Positions 1-10,720 of a stretch of 64,000 nt of DNA are shown here, piece after piece (positions within the stretch are counted from its first letter, which is position 1; each line of letters begins with the position of its first letter). Below the pieces are notes generated by a model. It was not told the origin of the DNA, did no database searches, and was given only the letters and a program-made list of their open reading frames with translations. The DNA is from Parageobacillus sp. KH3-4 (lineage in GTDB: Bacteria; Bacillota; Bacilli; Bacillales; Anoxybacillaceae), in the NCBI RefSeq assembly GCF_022846435.1, contig NZ_AP025627.1, positions 654,001 through 718,000 on the forward strand. Reading direction: 5' to 3'. The translations under genes and the position numbers were made by a program.

Positions 1-510
1 TTAGAGCAGTTGGATTGGATGCTTTTTGATTTTGAGATGCACCGGAAAATGAATATGTACGTGAAAGAATTATTGAAATGTTATAAGCGATGCAAATCTT
101 TACATGAGCTAGACCATTCTCCGGATGGATTTGAGTGGATTGATGTTCATAACGCCGAACAAAGTATTTTCTCATTTGTCCGCAGAGGAAAAAAAGAGAA
201 CGATTTGCTTGTTGTTGTGTGCAATTTCACCAATAAAGTGTATCACGGCTATAAAGTTGGCGTTCCGCTATTTGCCAAATATCGAGAAATAATCAATAGC
301 GACGCGGCCGAGTTCGGAGGGTGGGGGAATGTTAATGCGAAGCTGGTTGCAGCGATCAAAGAGCCGTTTCATGGAAAGCCATATCATATTCGCATGACGG
401 TTCCACCGTTTGGCATTTCCATTTTAAGACCAGTGAAAAAACGGGGGGAGAGAAGCATTGATGGCAAAGAAAAAATGCATCGCCATGTTATTGGCGGGAG
501 GGCAAGGTAG
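1..510 (+). CDS. glgB: 1,4-alpha-glucan branching enzyme, C-terminal part (GlgB)
   Basis: This is the 3' end of the branching enzyme, which makes alpha-1,6 branches in glycogen; it is open at the left edge of the window. About 169 residues are visible. The first residues ([14 protein letters not shown]) match the end of the GH13 catalytic barrel, and the rest is the all-beta C-terminal domain ending near [10 protein letters not shown]. It heads a glgB-C-D-A-P operon on the same strand. An oddity is that the frame stays open for 50 nt into glgC, adding about 17 residues that look like accidental coding. The identification rests on sequence and on the operon, and is very secure. Confidence 0.93.
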   Translation, partial: LEQLDWMLFDFEMHRKMNMYVKELLKCYKRCKSLHELDHSPDGFEWIDVHNAEQSIFSFVRRGKKENDLLVVVCNFTNKVYHGYKVGVPLFAKYREIINSDAAEFGGWGNVNAKLVAAIKEPFHGKPYHIRMTVPPFGISILRPVKKRGERSIDGKEKMHRHVIGGRAR

Positions 511-1597
511 CCGCTTATATTCATTGACGGCAAACATTGCAAAACCAGCTGTTCCATTTGGCGGAAAATATCGAATTATCGATTTTACATTGAGCAACTG
601 CACTAATTCGGGAATCGATACGGTCGGGGTGTTAACGCAATATCAGCCGCTTCTGCTGCATTCTTATATCGGCATTGGGAGCGCATGGGATTTGGATCGC
701 AGAAATGGCGGCATCACCGTTCTTCCCCCCTATTCCGTATCGTCTGGAGTGAAATGGTATGAAGGAACGGCGAACGCCATTTATCAAAATATGAATTATA
801 TTGAGCAATATGCCCCGGATTACGTGTTAGTTTTATCAGGGGATCATATTTATAAAATGGATTATCGAAAAATGCTTGACTATCATATGACGAAAAACGC
901 CGATGTAACCATTTCGGTCATTGAAGTGCCGTGGTCGGAGGCGAGCCGCTTCGGCATTATGAATACAAATGAGCAAATGGAAATTATTGAATTTGAAGAG
1001 AAACCGAAGAATCCGAAAAACAACCTCGCTTCGATGGGCATTTATATTTTTAATTGGCCGCTTTTAAAAGAGTATTTGCAAATAGATAACGCCAATTTGC
1101 ATTCAAGCCACGACTTTGGAAAAGATGTGATTCCATTGTTGCTTCGGAATAAGAAACGGCTTGTTGCTTATCTGTTTAAAGGCTATTGGAAAGATGTTGG
1201 GACGGTAAAAAGCTTATGGGAAGCCAATATGGATTTATTGGATGAAGAAAACGAGTTAGATTTGTTTGACCATTCGTGGCGCATTTATTCTGTAAACCCA
1301 AATCAGCCGCCACAATATATTTCCGATGATGCGGTTGTCGTCCATTCGCTTGTAAACGAAGGATGCGTGGTCGAAGGAAACGTAGAACATTCCATATTAT
1401 TTCAAGGAGTCCATATTCAAAAAGGAGCGATGGTGAAAGATTGTGTGATTATGCCGGATGCGGTGATTGGCGAAGGGGTGTATATCGAAAGGGCGATCGT
1501 ACCGCCAAATATAGAAATTCCGCCGCATCTGGTCGTTTGTCCGGATGATCTTCTTGTTACGAAAGAATGGTTACAAACGAAAAACGGGAAAGGATGA
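461..1597 (+). CDS. glgC: Glucose-1-phosphate adenylyltransferase, catalytic subunit (GlgC)
   Basis: GlgC makes ADP-glucose from ATP and glucose-1-phosphate, the committed step of bacterial glycogen synthesis. The 378-residue protein carries the nucleotidyltransferase signature near its N-terminus (LAGGQGSRL, then [16 protein letters not shown]) and the left-handed beta-helix repeats in the last third. I chose ATG 461 because a GGGGGAGA Shine-Dalgarno lies just upstream; an in-frame TTG at 458 is less likely. The start lies inside the glgB reading frame. It is followed at 7 nt by glgD, so the two subunits are probably made together, as known for Geobacillus GlgC/GlgD hetero-oligomers. Confidence 0.95.
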   Translation: MAKKKCIAMLLAGGQGSRLYSLTANIAKPAVPFGGKYRIIDFTLSNCTNSGIDTVGVLTQYQPLLLHSYIGIGSAWDLDRRNGGITVLPPYSVSSGVKWYEGTANAIYQNMNYIEQYAPDYVLVLSGDHIYKMDYRKMLDYHMTKNADVTISVIEVPWSEASRFGIMNTNEQMEIIEFEEKPKNPKNNLASMGIYIFNWPLLKEYLQIDNANLHSSHDFGKDVIPLLLRNKKRLVAYLFKGYWKDVGTVKSLWEANMDLLDEENELDLFDHSWRIYSVNPNQPPQYISDDAVVVHSLVNEGCVVEGNVEHSILFQGVHIQKGAMVKDCVIMPDAVIGEGVYIERAIVPPNIEIPPHLVVCPDDLLVTKEWLQTKNGKG

Positions 1598-1604
1598 AGC
1601 AACC

Positions 1605-2636
1605 GTGAATCATCAATCGATGCTGGGAGTTATTGACGCAACGACGTATATCGAGCCGCTTCAGCCGCTAACGATGCACCGTTCTGTTGCGGCGGTGCCG
1701 TTTGCTGGGAGGTATCGATTAATCGACTTTGTATTGTCGAGCATGGTTAATTCCGGAATTGAGAGCGTGGCGATTTTTCCGAAATACCAATACCGTTCTT
1801 TAATGGACCATTTAGGATCGGGAAAGAATTGGGATTTAAACCGGAAACGGGACGGATTATTTTTCTTTCCATCGCCAGATTTATCGATTCCTAATCCTCA
1901 CGTTGGAGCGTTTGCCCATTTTGAACAACATATTGACTATTTTTTGCGCAGCAGGCAAAAATATGCCGTTATTTGCAACAGTTATACCGTTTGCAATATT
2001 GATTATGAAGCGGTGTTAGAACGGCACATTGCGAATCAATGCGATATTACCGAAGTCCGCCATCAAGGGCGTTCGCTGGAAATGTTTGTGTTAGAAACGT
2101 CATTGTTGCTCGATTTAATCGCTAATCACCGATGTACCGGGTATTACAGCATTGTTGATGTTGTCCGTGATCATCGTCATTCTTTAAAAATTTGTGACTA
2201 TGAATACGGCGGGTATGCAGCTGTTGTTGACTCGATTGGAAGTTATTTTCGCCATAGCATGGAATTGCTCAATCGAGATGTTTGGCGTCAGCTGTTTGCT
2301 AAGTCGCGTCCGATTTATACAAAAGTGAAAGATGAACCGCCAACAAAATATACAGAAAAAGCGGTCGTGAAAAATTCCATGATTGCCAATGGCTGCATTA
2401 TCGAAGGGCATGTGGAAAACAGCATCATTTTCCGCTCCGTGAAAATCGGAAAAGGGGCAGTCATAAAAAATAGCATTATTATGCAAAAAAGCCAAATTGG
2501 CGAACATTGTCATCTCCATTGCGTCATTGTGGATAAAGATGCGAAAGTAGAAAATGACGTTTCTTTGCGAGGGACGGAACAGCAACCGTTTGTGGTTCGG
2601 AAAGGAACGGTGCAAGGAGAGTTGATCAACCGGTGA
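1605..2636 (+). CDS. glgD: ADP-glucose pyrophosphorylase regulatory subunit (GlgD)
   Basis: This is a GlgC paralogue of 343 residues that lacks the catalytic GGxGxRL loop: the corresponding N-terminus reads [10 protein letters not shown] before the conserved [12 protein letters not shown]. The C-terminal beta-helix repeats are present. In the Firmicutes pair GlgC-GlgD the GlgD chain raises the activity of GlgC but is itself inactive or nearly so, and the missing loop here agrees with that. The start is GTG 1605, with GGAAAGGA about 11 nt upstream; a longer reading from 1545 would overlap glgC and has no support. It ends in a GTGA overlap with glgA. Confidence 0.92.
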   Translation: MNHQSMLGVIDATTYIEPLQPLTMHRSVAAVPFAGRYRLIDFVLSSMVNSGIESVAIFPKYQYRSLMDHLGSGKNWDLNRKRDGLFFFPSPDLSIPNPHVGAFAHFEQHIDYFLRSRQKYAVICNSYTVCNIDYEAVLERHIANQCDITEVRHQGRSLEMFVLETSLLLDLIANHRCTGYYSIVDVVRDHRHSLKICDYEYGGYAAVVDSIGSYFRHSMELLNRDVWRQLFAKSRPIYTKVKDEPPTKYTEKAVVKNSMIANGCIIEGHVENSIIFRSVKIGKGAVIKNSIIMQKSQIGEHCHLHCVIVDKDAKVENDVSLRGTEQQPFVVRKGTVQGELINR

Positions 2637-4087
2637 ATGTATTGTTTGTCGTGTCTGAATGCGTACCATTTGTGAAATCAGGAGGATTGGCGGACGTTGC
2701 CGGAGCGCTGCCGCGGCAATTGCGAAAATTAGGGACAGATGTTCGGGTCATCATGCCAAAATATGCAACCATTCGCGAAAACGATAAAAAAGAAATGAAA
2801 AAAATTGCTGAACTTGTCGTAAGAGTAGGATGGAGACGGCAATATTGCGGAATCGAAATGCTCGAACGTGAAGGAGTAATTTATTATTTTGTAGACAATG
2901 AATACTATTTTAAACGCCACTCATTATACGGGCATTATGACGATGGAGAACGGTTTGCGTACTTTTGCCGCGCCATTTTAGACGCACTTCCCGCGCTTCC
3001 GTTTCGCCCGGATATTATTCATTGCCACGATTGGCATACCGGCATGATTCCGTTTTTATTGCGCGAACAATATCGAAAAAATCCATTTTATGAACAAATC
3101 CGCACCATGTTTACGATTCATAATCTGCAGTTTCAAGGAATTTTTCCCCGTGAAATTTTAGGAGATTTATTGAATTTAAGCGATCGTTATTTTACGACCG
3201 ATCATCTAGAATTTTATGGGAATGTGAGTTTTATGAAGGGGGCGCTTGTCGCCGCCGATATCATTACAACAGTCAGTCCGACATATAAAGAAGAGATTCA
3301 GACGGAATATTACGGGGAGCGGCTCGATGGGCTGTTGCGGGCGCGCCGACATGATTTAATCGGAATTTTAAACGGCATCGACGATGAACGGTATAATCCG
3401 AAAACCGATCCTTTCATTGCCGCGCCATATGATACGCAGACGCTTGTCAGAAAACAAATGAATAAACGCGCGCTGCAACAATATTTCGGTTTATCGGTAA
3501 GGGAAAACGTCCCGATTATTGCGATGGTTACGAGGCTGACAAAGCAAAAGGGGATCGATCTCGTAAAGTGCGTCTTCCATGAAATCATTGCCGAAGATGT
3601 TCTATTTATTTTGCTTGGGACGGGAGATCCGGAGTTTGAACAATTTTTTCGTGCTATGGAGGCAACGTACCCGGATAAAGTCAAGGCGTACATCGGCTTT
3701 AATGAAGAGTTGGCACATCAAATTTATGCGGGAGCCGATTTGTTTTTAATGCCGTCGAAATTTGAGCCGTGCGGCCTTAGCCAAATGATTGCGCTTCGTT
3801 ACGGAACGATTCCGATTGTGCGGGAAACGGGAGGACTCAACGACACGGTGCAATCGTATAATGAATTTACGGGAGAAGGAAACGGGTTTAGTTTCACGAA
3901 CTTCAATGCCCACGATATGTTATATACCATTCGCCGCGCGCTTGCATTTTATAAGGAGAAGCAAGTATGGGAAAAGCTGATGCAAGAAGCGATGAGCGGC
4001 GATTATAACTGGCGACAGTCAGCGCTTGAGTATAACAAAGTATATGCGGATTTAATTGCCGGGAGTGAGCACCATGTTCTCGAATAA
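2633..4087 (+). CDS. glgA: Glycogen synthase, ADP-glucose type (GlgA)
   Basis: GlgA is a GT5 glycosyltransferase that extends alpha-1,4-glucan chains from ADP-glucose. The 484-residue protein opens with the family signature [16 protein letters not shown], which binds ADP-glucose. The C-terminal GT-B domain contains [18 protein letters not shown] with the conserved nucleotide-sugar glutamates, followed by [10 protein letters not shown]. The GTG start at 2633 overlaps the glgD stop by four bases, a translational coupling arrangement. Length is normal for the family. Confidence 0.96.
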   Translation: MNVLFVVSECVPFVKSGGLADVAGALPRQLRKLGTDVRVIMPKYATIRENDKKEMKKIAELVVRVGWRRQYCGIEMLEREGVIYYFVDNEYYFKRHSLYGHYDDGERFAYFCRAILDALPALPFRPDIIHCHDWHTGMIPFLLREQYRKNPFYEQIRTMFTIHNLQFQGIFPREILGDLLNLSDRYFTTDHLEFYGNVSFMKGALVAADIITTVSPTYKEEIQTEYYGERLDGLLRARRHDLIGILNGIDDERYNPKTDPFIAAPYDTQTLVRKQMNKRALQQYFGLSVRENVPIIAMVTRLTKQKGIDLVKCVFHEIIAEDVLFILLGTGDPEFEQFFRAMEATYPDKVKAYIGFNEELAHQIYAGADLFLMPSKFEPCGLSQMIALRYGTIPIVRETGGLNDTVQSYNEFTGEGNGFSFTNFNAHDMLYTIRRALAFYKEKQVWEKLMQEAMSGDYNWRQSALEYNKVYADLIAGSEHHVLE

Positions 4088-6476
4088 GGAAGAATTTAAA
4101 AAAACGTTTTTAAAACGGCTTGAAATGCTGTGCGGCAAACGGTTTGAAGAATCGACGCCACGGGATCAATATCATACGTTAGGGAACATGGTCCGTGAAT
4201 ATATTAGCCAACACTGGATTCAGACGAACGAGCGAAATCGCGCACGAAAACAGAAGCAAGTATATTATTTGTCGATCGAATTTTTGCTAGGGCGCCTCCT
4301 TGACAGCAATTTGCTTAATCTTGGCATTCGCGATGTCGTCGAAGAAGGGCTGAACGATTTAGGAATTCACCTTGATGACATAGAAGAATGTGAAGCGGAT
4401 GCGGGGCTGGGCAACGGCGGCCTTGGCCGCCTTGCTGCTTGTTTTTTAGATTCGCTTGCTTCTCTCAATTTACCCGGTCACGGTTGCGGAATTCGTTATA
4501 AACACGGGCTTTTTGACCAAAAAATTGTCGATGGATATCAAGTCGAGCTGCCGGAACAATGGCTGCGCCACGGAAATGTATGGGAAATTAGAAAAGAAGA
4601 ATTGGCGATGGAAGTGAATTTTTGGGGAAATGTCGAAATATCCAAGCAAAACGGCCGCCTGACATTCCGCCATATGGACAGCGAAAAGGTAATGGCGGTT
4701 CCATATGATATTCCGATCATCGGCTATGATACGAAAACAGTGAATACGTTGCGGATTTGGAGCGCAGAGCCGGCAAAAACGCTTCCGCCCCATAAGAGCG
4801 TAATGCAATATAAAAGGGAAACGGAGGCGATTTCCGAATTTTTATATCCTGATGATACGCATGACGAAGGGAAAATTTTGCGCTTAAAGCAGCAATATTT
4901 TCTCGTTGCTGCGAGCGTTGGCAGCATCGTCCGCGCGCATCGCCGCCAGCATGGGCACCTGTATGAGCTGCATAAGCATGTGGCGATTCATGTGAACGAT
5001 ACTCATCCAGTTTTAGCGATTCCCGAATTGATGAGAATTTTATTAGATGAAGAAGGAATGAGCTGGGAAGATGCTTGGCATGTTACAACAAATACGGTTT
5101 CGTATACGAACCATACGACATTATCGGAGGCGCTAGAGAAATGGCCGATTCGTATTTTCCAGCCGCTGCTGCCGCGCATTTACATGATTGTCGAGGAGAT
5201 GAATGAGCGGTTTTGCCGCGAGCTTTGGCATCATTATCCTGGCGATTGGAAGCGGATTGAAGAAATGGCGGTTATCGCGCACGGCCTTGTTAAAATGGCG
5301 CATTTAGCAATTGTTGGAAGCCATAGTGTGAACGGAGTCGCAAAATTGCATTCGGAAATTTTAAAAAAGAGGGAAATGAAGCTGTTTTATGAGTTTCAAC
5401 CGCAAAAATTTAACAATAAGACAAACGGAGTGACGCACCGGCGTTGGCTGCTAAAAGCGAACCCCGAGCTTTCCTCGTTAATTACGAACGCAATAGGACC
5501 ATGTTGGATCAAAGAGCCGCAGAAATTAATTCATTTAAAGCGATACGCTTTTGATCCGGCGTTTCAGCAGGAGCTTGAAAATGTCAAGCAAAAGCGCAAA
5601 GCGAAATTGGCGAAACGCATTTATGAAAAGACAGGGATCGTTGTGAATGAATCATCGATTTTTGACGTGCAAGTAAAACGGCTTCATGCTTACAAGCGGC
5701 AGTTGCTAAATGTTCTCCATATTATGCATCTGTACAACCGTCTAAAAGAAGATGCAAGCTTTTCGATTTATCCGCGCACATTTATTTTTGGCGCCAAAGC
5801 TTCCCCGGGATATTATTACGCAAAACGGATTATTAAGCTCATTCATTCAGTCGCTGAAAAAGTGAACAATGATAAAAGGACAAACGAACAGTTAAAAGTC
5901 ATTTTTTTAGAAAACTATCGTGTTTCCCTTGCAGAAGAAATTTTTCCAGCGGCGGATGTAAGCGAGCAAATTTCCACGGCAAGCAAAGAAGCGTCTGGCA
6001 CCGGCAATATGAAGTTTATGATGAATGGGGCGATTACGCTTGGAACGCTGGATGGGGCGAATATTGAAATATTGGAAGCGGTCGGGGAAGAAAATATGTT
6101 TATTTTCGGGCTTACGGCGGAAGAAGTGTTAAACTACTACCAAAATGGCGGATACCGTGCCCACGAATATTACCATCATGATAAGCGGATTAAACAGGTC
6201 GTCGATCAGTTAGTCAATGGATTTTTTCCGGACGTTCATGACCATTTTGAGCCGATTTACGATTCGCTTTTAACGCAAAACGACGAATATTTCGTGCTGC
6301 GTGATTTCGCGCCATATGCGGAAACACAGGAAAAAGTGGAAGCGGCGTATACACAGCGGGAACGCTGGCTGAAAATGAGTGCGATCAACATTGCCCATTC
6401 CGGCTACTTTTCCAGTGACAGGACGGTGCAGGAGTACGCAAACGAAATATGGGATATTCATCCGGTTGAGCAATAA
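4074..6476 (+). CDS. glgP: Glycogen phosphorylase (GlgP)
   Basis: GlgP releases glucose-1-phosphate from glycogen chain ends. The 800-residue GT35 protein has the N-terminal [20 protein letters not shown] region and, near the C-terminus, the pyridoxal-phosphate site [15 protein letters not shown], whose lysine carries the cofactor. The start is ATG 4074 with GGGAGTGAG upstream, overlapping glgA by 14 nt. It is the last gene of the glycogen operon, so synthesis and mobilisation enzymes are cotranscribed. It ends at a hairpin shared with the convergent AIM24 gene. Confidence 0.96.
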   Translation: MFSNKEEFKKTFLKRLEMLCGKRFEESTPRDQYHTLGNMVREYISQHWIQTNERNRARKQKQVYYLSIEFLLGRLLDSNLLNLGIRDVVEEGLNDLGIHLDDIEECEADAGLGNGGLGRLAACFLDSLASLNLPGHGCGIRYKHGLFDQKIVDGYQVELPEQWLRHGNVWEIRKEELAMEVNFWGNVEISKQNGRLTFRHMDSEKVMAVPYDIPIIGYDTKTVNTLRIWSAEPAKTLPPHKSVMQYKRETEAISEFLYPDDTHDEGKILRLKQQYFLVAASVGSIVRAHRRQHGHLYELHKHVAIHVNDTHPVLAIPELMRILLDEEGMSWEDAWHVTTNTVSYTNHTTLSEALEKWPIRIFQPLLPRIYMIVEEMNERFCRELWHHYPGDWKRIEEMAVIAHGLVKMAHLAIVGSHSVNGVAKLHSEILKKREMKLFYEFQPQKFNNKTNGVTHRRWLLKANPELSSLITNAIGPCWIKEPQKLIHLKRYAFDPAFQQELENVKQKRKAKLAKRIYEKTGIVVNESSIFDVQVKRLHAYKRQLLNVLHIMHLYNRLKEDASFSIYPRTFIFGAKASPGYYYAKRIIKLIHSVAEKVNNDKRTNEQLKVIFLENYRVSLAEEIFPAADVSEQISTASKEASGTGNMKFMMNGAITLGTLDGANIEILEAVGEENMFIFGLTAEEVLNYYQNGGYRAHEYYHHDKRIKQVVDQLVNGFFPDVHDHFEPIYDSLLTQNDEYFVLRDFAPYAETQEKVEAAYTQRERWLKMSAINIAHSGYFSSDRTVQEYANEIWDIHPVEQ

Positions 6477-6479
6477 AAA

Positions 6480-6504
6480 GAGAGAGGGTTTTTTGACCTC
6501 TCTC
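6480..6504. terminator. Bidirectional terminator between glgP and the AIM24 gene
   Basis: An 8-bp inverted repeat GAGAGAGG/CCTCTCTC with a T-rich loop lies between two convergent stop codons. An A-run precedes it, so it could act on both strands. Confidence 0.6.
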
Positions 6505-7297
6505 AATCGTCCCCGTCCAGCCAATCGCCAATGCCGCCGAGGATGCTGCCTTCTCCAACGGAGCGGCCTCCCGAGCTTGGCGCAGCGGCGATAATCCGGT
6601 CGGCAAGCCGGCTGAACGGAAGAGACTGCACCCAAACGGTTCCCGGACCGGTTAATGTAGCAAAAAACAACCCTTCGCCGCTGAAAAAGGCGGTTTTAAT
6701 TTTGCCGACATATTCGATGTCATAATCGACTTCTTTTGTCATTGCCACTAAGCAGCCGGTATCAATGCGCAACTTCTCACCGGGCTGCAGCTCACGCTGA
6801 TAAATTGTTCCGCCCGCGTGCAAAAAGGCAAGGCCATCTCCTTCGAGTTTTTGCATAATAAATCCTTCGCCGCCGAAAAAGCCAGTGCCAAGTTTACGTT
6901 GAAAATCAATGCCGACAGAAACCCCCTTCGCTGCGCAAAGGAAGGAATCTTTTTGGCAAATCACTTTGCCGCCAAGTTCGCCCAAATCCATCGGAATAAT
7001 TTTTCCCGGGTATGGAGCGGCGAACGAGACGCGGCGTTTTTCTGCGCTGTTGTTTGTAAACACGGTCATAAATAAGCTTTCGCCTGTCAATAGCCGTTTT
7101 CCCGCTCCCACTAATTTGTTGAAGAAACCTTTTCCGGAATCAGAGCCGTCTCCGAAGATCGTCTCCATCGTAATTCCATCTTCCATCATCATCATGCCGC
7201 CGGCCTCGGCGATGACGCTCTCCCGCGGATCTAATTCAATTTCGACGAATTGCATATCGTCCCCATATAGCTTGTAGTCAATTTCATGTGCATTCAT
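6503..7297 (-). CDS. AIM24 family protein (TIGR00266 type)
   Basis: This 264-residue protein belongs to the AIM24/TIGR00266 family. The signs are an early [22 protein letters not shown], an acidic turn, glycine-rich strands such as GGMMMMEDG, and a repeated beta-sandwich layout. A glycine-rich tail ([20 protein letters not shown]) is typical of bacterial members. Bacterial family members have no established biochemical role; a link to mitochondrial inner-membrane organisation is known only for the yeast protein. I chose ATG 7297, with GAGGTG just upstream, over an in-frame GTG at 7306 that lies inside the Shine-Dalgarno. It is a single-gene unit, convergent with glgP. Confidence 0.8.
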   Translation of the reverse strand: MNAHEIDYKLYGDDMQFVEIELDPRESVIAEAGGMMMMEDGITMETIFGDGSDSGKGFFNKLVGAGKRLLTGESLFMTVFTNNSAEKRRVSFAAPYPGKIIPMDLGELGGKVICQKDSFLCAAKGVSVGIDFQRKLGTGFFGGEGFIMQKLEGDGLAFLHAGGTIYQRELQPGEKLRIDTGCLVAMTKEVDYDIEYVGKIKTAFFSGEGLFFATLTGPGTVWVQSLPFSRLADRIIAAAPSSGGRSVGEGSILGGIGDWLDGDD

Positions 7298-7367
7298 CGT
7301 CTTCACCTCAATGTCATTGTTTCATCACTATAATTCTCTATACGAACGCGGATTCCTTTTTGTTTCA

Positions 7368-7407
7368 AAAAAAAGACCATCAACGCCGATGATCTTCTTT
7401 TTTCGTA
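7368..7407 (-). terminator. Terminator of yteA
   Basis: On the minus strand AGATCATC pairs with TGATGGTCT (one G-U) around a short loop and is followed by a run of eight T. The yteA stop codon lies within the hairpin. Confidence 0.65.
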
Positions 7408-8144
7408 TAAGGTTCTTTTTCATATGCCGGCAGATCGCCGATATTGGACATGATTCCTTCGTCGTCCAACATATTTTCCAGCTGTTCGTGTTCCCGTGTC
7501 GGATATACTTTTGCGTTTTTTCCATATAAATCTACCGACGCAAAATTTTCTATCTCTTCGACGTAACCGACGTGTTCTTCTGATTCGGCATATGTTTCCC
7601 CGTAATAGTCGACATTTTTCCCTAAATCTGAAGGAGTATCGGACGAGCCGTAACGGGCCACTTCTTGCCAAGCATCTTCCGCATCATATGCTACTGATTC
7701 GTCGCGGCCATCGAGATCGAATTTTCCGAATGGAGGCATCAACACTCCTTCTTCGAGCGGCCGTTTTTGCGAAACCGTTTTGTCACGGCTATGTTCTTTG
7801 CAGCATGTTGTTGTCGGCAGTGCTTTTAGCCGTTCGTACGGAATTGGCTTCCCGCAAACTTCGCATATGCCATACGTGCCGTTTTCGATCGCTTGGAGAG
7901 CATATTCAATCTCCTTCAGTTCCCTTTCGGCATGTTCATTCAGCGCGATATCTTTTTCCCGCTCATACAGCTCGGTTGCATCGTCCGCCGGGTGATTGTC
8001 GTAGCTGGCAAGCTCACCGACCGCGTCATGCGCGTGGCCCCGCAGTGTGCCGAAATGGTCGTTATGTTGCAGCCGCTCTTGCGTTTCCTTTTTTGCGCGG
8101 AGAAGTTCAGCACGGAAGGCGGCCAATTGTTCATTCGTTAACAT
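7380..8144 (-). CDS. yteA: YteA family regulatory/sporulation protein with TraR/DksA zinc finger
   Basis: The 254-residue protein matches the Bacillus YteA family (TIGR02890). It has an N-terminal helical coiled region (about 1-85) and a DksA/TraR-type zinc finger (C94-x2-C97, then C114 and C115). The long acidic C-terminal tail is rich in tyrosine and aspartate. Family members are usually regarded as regulators that may act on RNA polymerase, but no target is established. The start ATG 8144 has GGAAGGAG upstream. The gene is next to menA, as in B. subtilis, and has its own terminator. Confidence 0.85.
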   Translation of the reverse strand: MLTNEQLAAFRAELLRAKKETQERLQHNDHFGTLRGHAHDAVGELASYDNHPADDATELYEREKDIALNEHAERELKEIEYALQAIENGTYGICEVCGKPIPYERLKALPTTTCCKEHSRDKTVSQKRPLEEGVLMPPFGKFDLDGRDESVAYDAEDAWQEVARYGSSDTPSDLGKNVDYYGETYAESEEHVGYVEEIENFASVDLYGKNAKVYPTREHEQLENMLDDEGIMSNIGDLPAYEKEPYTKKEDHRR

Positions 8145-8200
8145 ACTTCATAACTCCTTCCTAAAAATCAACCGTTTACTTTGTAGTATGAGCGAAAAAT

Positions 8201-8230
8201 AAAAAAAAAACACGGTCTATGACGACCGTG
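8201..8230 (-). terminator. Terminator of menA
   Basis: A perfect 7-bp stem CACGGTC/GACCGTG with a 6-nt loop is followed on the minus strand by ten T, directly after the menA stop. Confidence 0.9.
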
Positions 8231-9166
8231 TTACAACCAATGGCTAATAAGCAAACCAATTGCCAATAGAAAACCAAATTGCGTATTCGTCTGTGCCGTC
8301 GCTTTCATCGCCGGCATCATCTCGATCGGCTTTGTTTTGCCGATAAATCCTTTTGCCGCTGCAATCGCTTTTGGCACGCTGAAAAAGACAAGCAATGTCC
8401 AGAAGGAAACGAGGTGGAAAAGGGATAGCCCAACCATCCAGATAAACGATACGGCAAACATGCCGGCAAGAATGCGGATTGCATTGTCGCGCCCGACTAA
8501 AATCGCCAGCGTTTTGCGCCCGTTCTTTTTGTCCCCATCGAAGTCGCGAATGTTGTTTGCTAGCAAAATCGCTCCGACTAAAATGGCAATCGGCACGGAA
8601 ATCAAAACAGCTGTTCTTGTTATTTCTCCTGTTTGGATAAAAAAGGAAATTAAAATAATAAGCAATCCCATAAAAAATCCGGCTGCAAGTTCGCCAAACG
8701 GGGTATACGCGATTGGGATAGGTCCGCCCGTATAGAAATATCCAGCCGCCATACAAATGGAGCCGATTAACGCGAGCCACCAGCTGCTATTCATGCAAAT
8801 ATAGACGCCGATTAGCGTTGCGATGGCAAAAAAGGAAATCGCCAAATTCAAAACCGTTTTCGGATGGATTCCTTCGCGAACAATCGCTCCGCCAATCCCC
8901 ACGGATTCTGGCGAGTCCAGCCCGCGCTTAAAGTCATAATATTCATTGAACATGTTCGTTGCCGCTTGAATAAGCAAAGAAGCGACAAGCATCGCGATAA
9001 ACAGCGAAGCGCGAATATTTGTTTCATGGAACGCCAGCGCTGTGCCAATACAAACGGGAACAAATGCGGCTGTCAATGTGTGCGGACGCGTTAATCTCCA
9101 CCAAACGCGCCAATCGCGGTGGCGGTTGACGGGTGAACGCCGTTCTGTTTGCAATGATGGTTGCAT
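8231..9166 (-). CDS. menA: 1,4-dihydroxy-2-naphthoate polyprenyltransferase (MenA)
   Basis: MenA is an integral membrane prenyltransferase that attaches the polyprenyl tail to 1,4-dihydroxy-2-naphthoate in menaquinone synthesis. The 311-residue protein shows several hydrophobic helices and the two UbiA-type aspartate motifs: NMFNEYYDFKRG, and NNIRDFDGDKKNGRKTLA. I chose ATG 9166 because AGGGG lies about 7 nt upstream; an ATG at 9172 is too close to that site. The gene is divergent from menF-D-H-B and so shares its upstream region with the rest of the pathway. Confidence 0.94.
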   Translation of the reverse strand: MQPSLQTERRSPVNRHRDWRVWWRLTRPHTLTAAFVPVCIGTALAFHETNIRASLFIAMLVASLLIQAATNMFNEYYDFKRGLDSPESVGIGGAIVREGIHPKTVLNLAISFFAIATLIGVYICMNSSWWLALIGSICMAAGYFYTGGPIPIAYTPFGELAAGFFMGLLIILISFFIQTGEITRTAVLISVPIAILVGAILLANNIRDFDGDKKNGRKTLAILVGRDNAIRILAGMFAVSFIWMVGLSLFHLVSFWTLLVFFSVPKAIAAAKGFIGKTKPIEMMPAMKATAQTNTQFGFLLAIGLLISHWL

Positions 9167-9337
9167 AATCATACCCCTCATATCGGAATAAGATAAAATA
9201 ATAACGTTCAAAAAACGTTCACAATAAGTGTAGGAAAACGTCTATAAGGTGTCAACCCCTTTCGAATAGATAAATCATTTCCTATTATATATAATGAAAA
9301 ATAGAAAATAAGCAATAATGAAGAAAGCGGGATTACA
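9167..9337. promoter_or_regulatory. Divergent menA/menF promoter region
   Basis: This 171-bp region separates menA and menF. A TATAAT at 9290-9295 is a good -10 for menF, but no convincing -35 sits 17 bp before it. Two copies of ACGTTC (9204-9209 and 9215-9220), 11 bp apart, lie on the menA side and could be an operator half-site pair. This is a reading of the sequence only. Confidence 0.4.
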
Positions 9338-10720
9338 GTGGCAGTTTTATGTCAGCATAAAATAGAAGAACAATTGCGTTTCATCTCGGAAAAAGCGAAT
9401 CGCCCGTTCATTAGCTGGAGCGGGGAAATGGATTATGTAGATCCAGTTTATTTTTTTGCGTTAGGACAAGCGTGTTCTTTTCGCCAGCGGTTTTATTGGT
9501 CTGATCGCGCGAACGAAACCGTTTATGTAGGGCTTGGCTGCGCGTATAGCATCGAAACAGAAGAAAAAGAGCAGCGTTTCCGTATAGTAGAGACGGAATG
9601 GAAGAGATGGATGGAGCAGATAGCTTTCGATCATAACGGAACCGCTGCAACGCCTATTTTATTTGGGGGCTTTTCATTTGATCCGTTCAAAACAAGAACG
9701 GAAAAATGGCGCGCATTTCCTCACGCAAAAATGGTGGTGCCAACGGTTCTTCTATCGCTCAAAAACAAAAAGACGACATTAACGGTGACGGTTCCTTCCA
9801 AACGGCATGAAGAAATGATGAAAAAAATAAGAAGGTTGATGCTCCTCTTATCACAAGAACAGAGACAGCCGACATCTTCATTGCCGACATTAGTAAAATA
9901 TGAGGAAGCTCAAAAAGAAGAATGGATTCATGCGGTTGAAAAAACGATCAGGAATATTCGCGAAGGAAAATTTGAAAAAGTAGTGCTGGCAAGAGAGGCG
10001 CGTTTATCGTTTGCGGATGCGATCGATCCGAGTGCCGTTTTGCAGCAATTGCGTGAACAACAGCCGTTTAGTTATTTATTTGCATTCGAGCAGGAAGGAC
10101 AATGTTTTATTGGCGCTTCTCCAGAACAGCTTGTGAAAAAGGAAGGGGCTGCGTGTTATTCTACTTGTTTGGCTGGATCGATACGCCGCGGTAAAACATT
10201 TCAGGAAGATGAAAAGCTCGGACAATGGCTAATGCATGATGAGAAAAACCTTCGTGAACATCAATTTGTTGTCCGGATGATTAAAGAAGCGATAGAAGCG
10301 GTTTGCGAACGTGTGCAAATGCCGGCTTCTCCGCAATTGTTAAAATTACAGCACATTCAACATTTATATACTCCTGTGGTCGGAGAAAAGTGTCGCGCCG
10401 CTTCGGTTTTATCGATTGTAGAACAAATGCATCCGACGCCGGCGCTCGGCGGAACACCACGAGAAAGGGCGGTCAAGGAAATTCGCGAAACCGAGCCGTT
10501 AGACAGGGGATGGTATGCGGCGCCAATCGGCTGGATGGATGCAGAAGGAAATGGGGAATTTGCCGTGGCCATTCGTTCAGGGCTTTTATGTGGAAAAGAA
10601 ACGTTCATTTTCGCAGGTTGCGGAGTAGTCGGTGATTCTGACCCGATGAGCGAATATGAAGAAACAAAAGTGAAATTTGCTCCGATGTTATCGGCGCTGG
10701 GAGTGGAGAGAGATGAATGA
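9338..10720 (+). CDS. menF: Isochorismate synthase (MenF)
   Basis: MenF converts chorismate to isochorismate, the entry step to menaquinone. The 460-residue protein has the chorismate-binding fold: KVVLAREARL and the LAGSIRRGKT segment in the centre, then HPTPALGGTPRERA, and the C-terminal GCGVVGDSDPMSEYEET motif with the magnesium-binding glutamates. The GTG start at 9338 has only a weak Shine-Dalgarno, so the start is less certain than the gene. It overlaps menD by 8 nt and is the first gene of the men operon. Confidence 0.94.
   Translation: MAVLCQHKIEEQLRFISEKANRPFISWSGEMDYVDPVYFFALGQACSFRQRFYWSDRANETVYVGLGCAYSIETEEKEQRFRIVETEWKRWMEQIAFDHNGTAATPILFGGFSFDPFKTRTEKWRAFPHAKMVVPTVLLSLKNKKTTLTVTVPSKRHEEMMKKIRRLMLLLSQEQRQPTSSLPTLVKYEEAQKEEWIHAVEKTIRNIREGKFEKVVLAREARLSFADAIDPSAVLQQLREQQPFSYLFAFEQEGQCFIGASPEQLVKKEGAACYSTCLAGSIRRGKTFQEDEKLGQWLMHDEKNLREHQFVVRMIKEAIEAVCERVQMPASPQLLKLQHIQHLYTPVVGEKCRAASVLSIVEQMHPTPALGGTPRERAVKEIRETEPLDRGWYAAPIGWMDAEGNGEFAVAIRSGLLCGKETFIFAGCGVVGDSDPMSEYEETKVKFAPMLSALGVERDE

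Noticed and set aside
7496-8164. 222-codon plus-strand ORF opposite yteA
   Set aside because: Arginine/histidine-rich shadow translation; yteA has the zinc finger, ribosome site and terminator.
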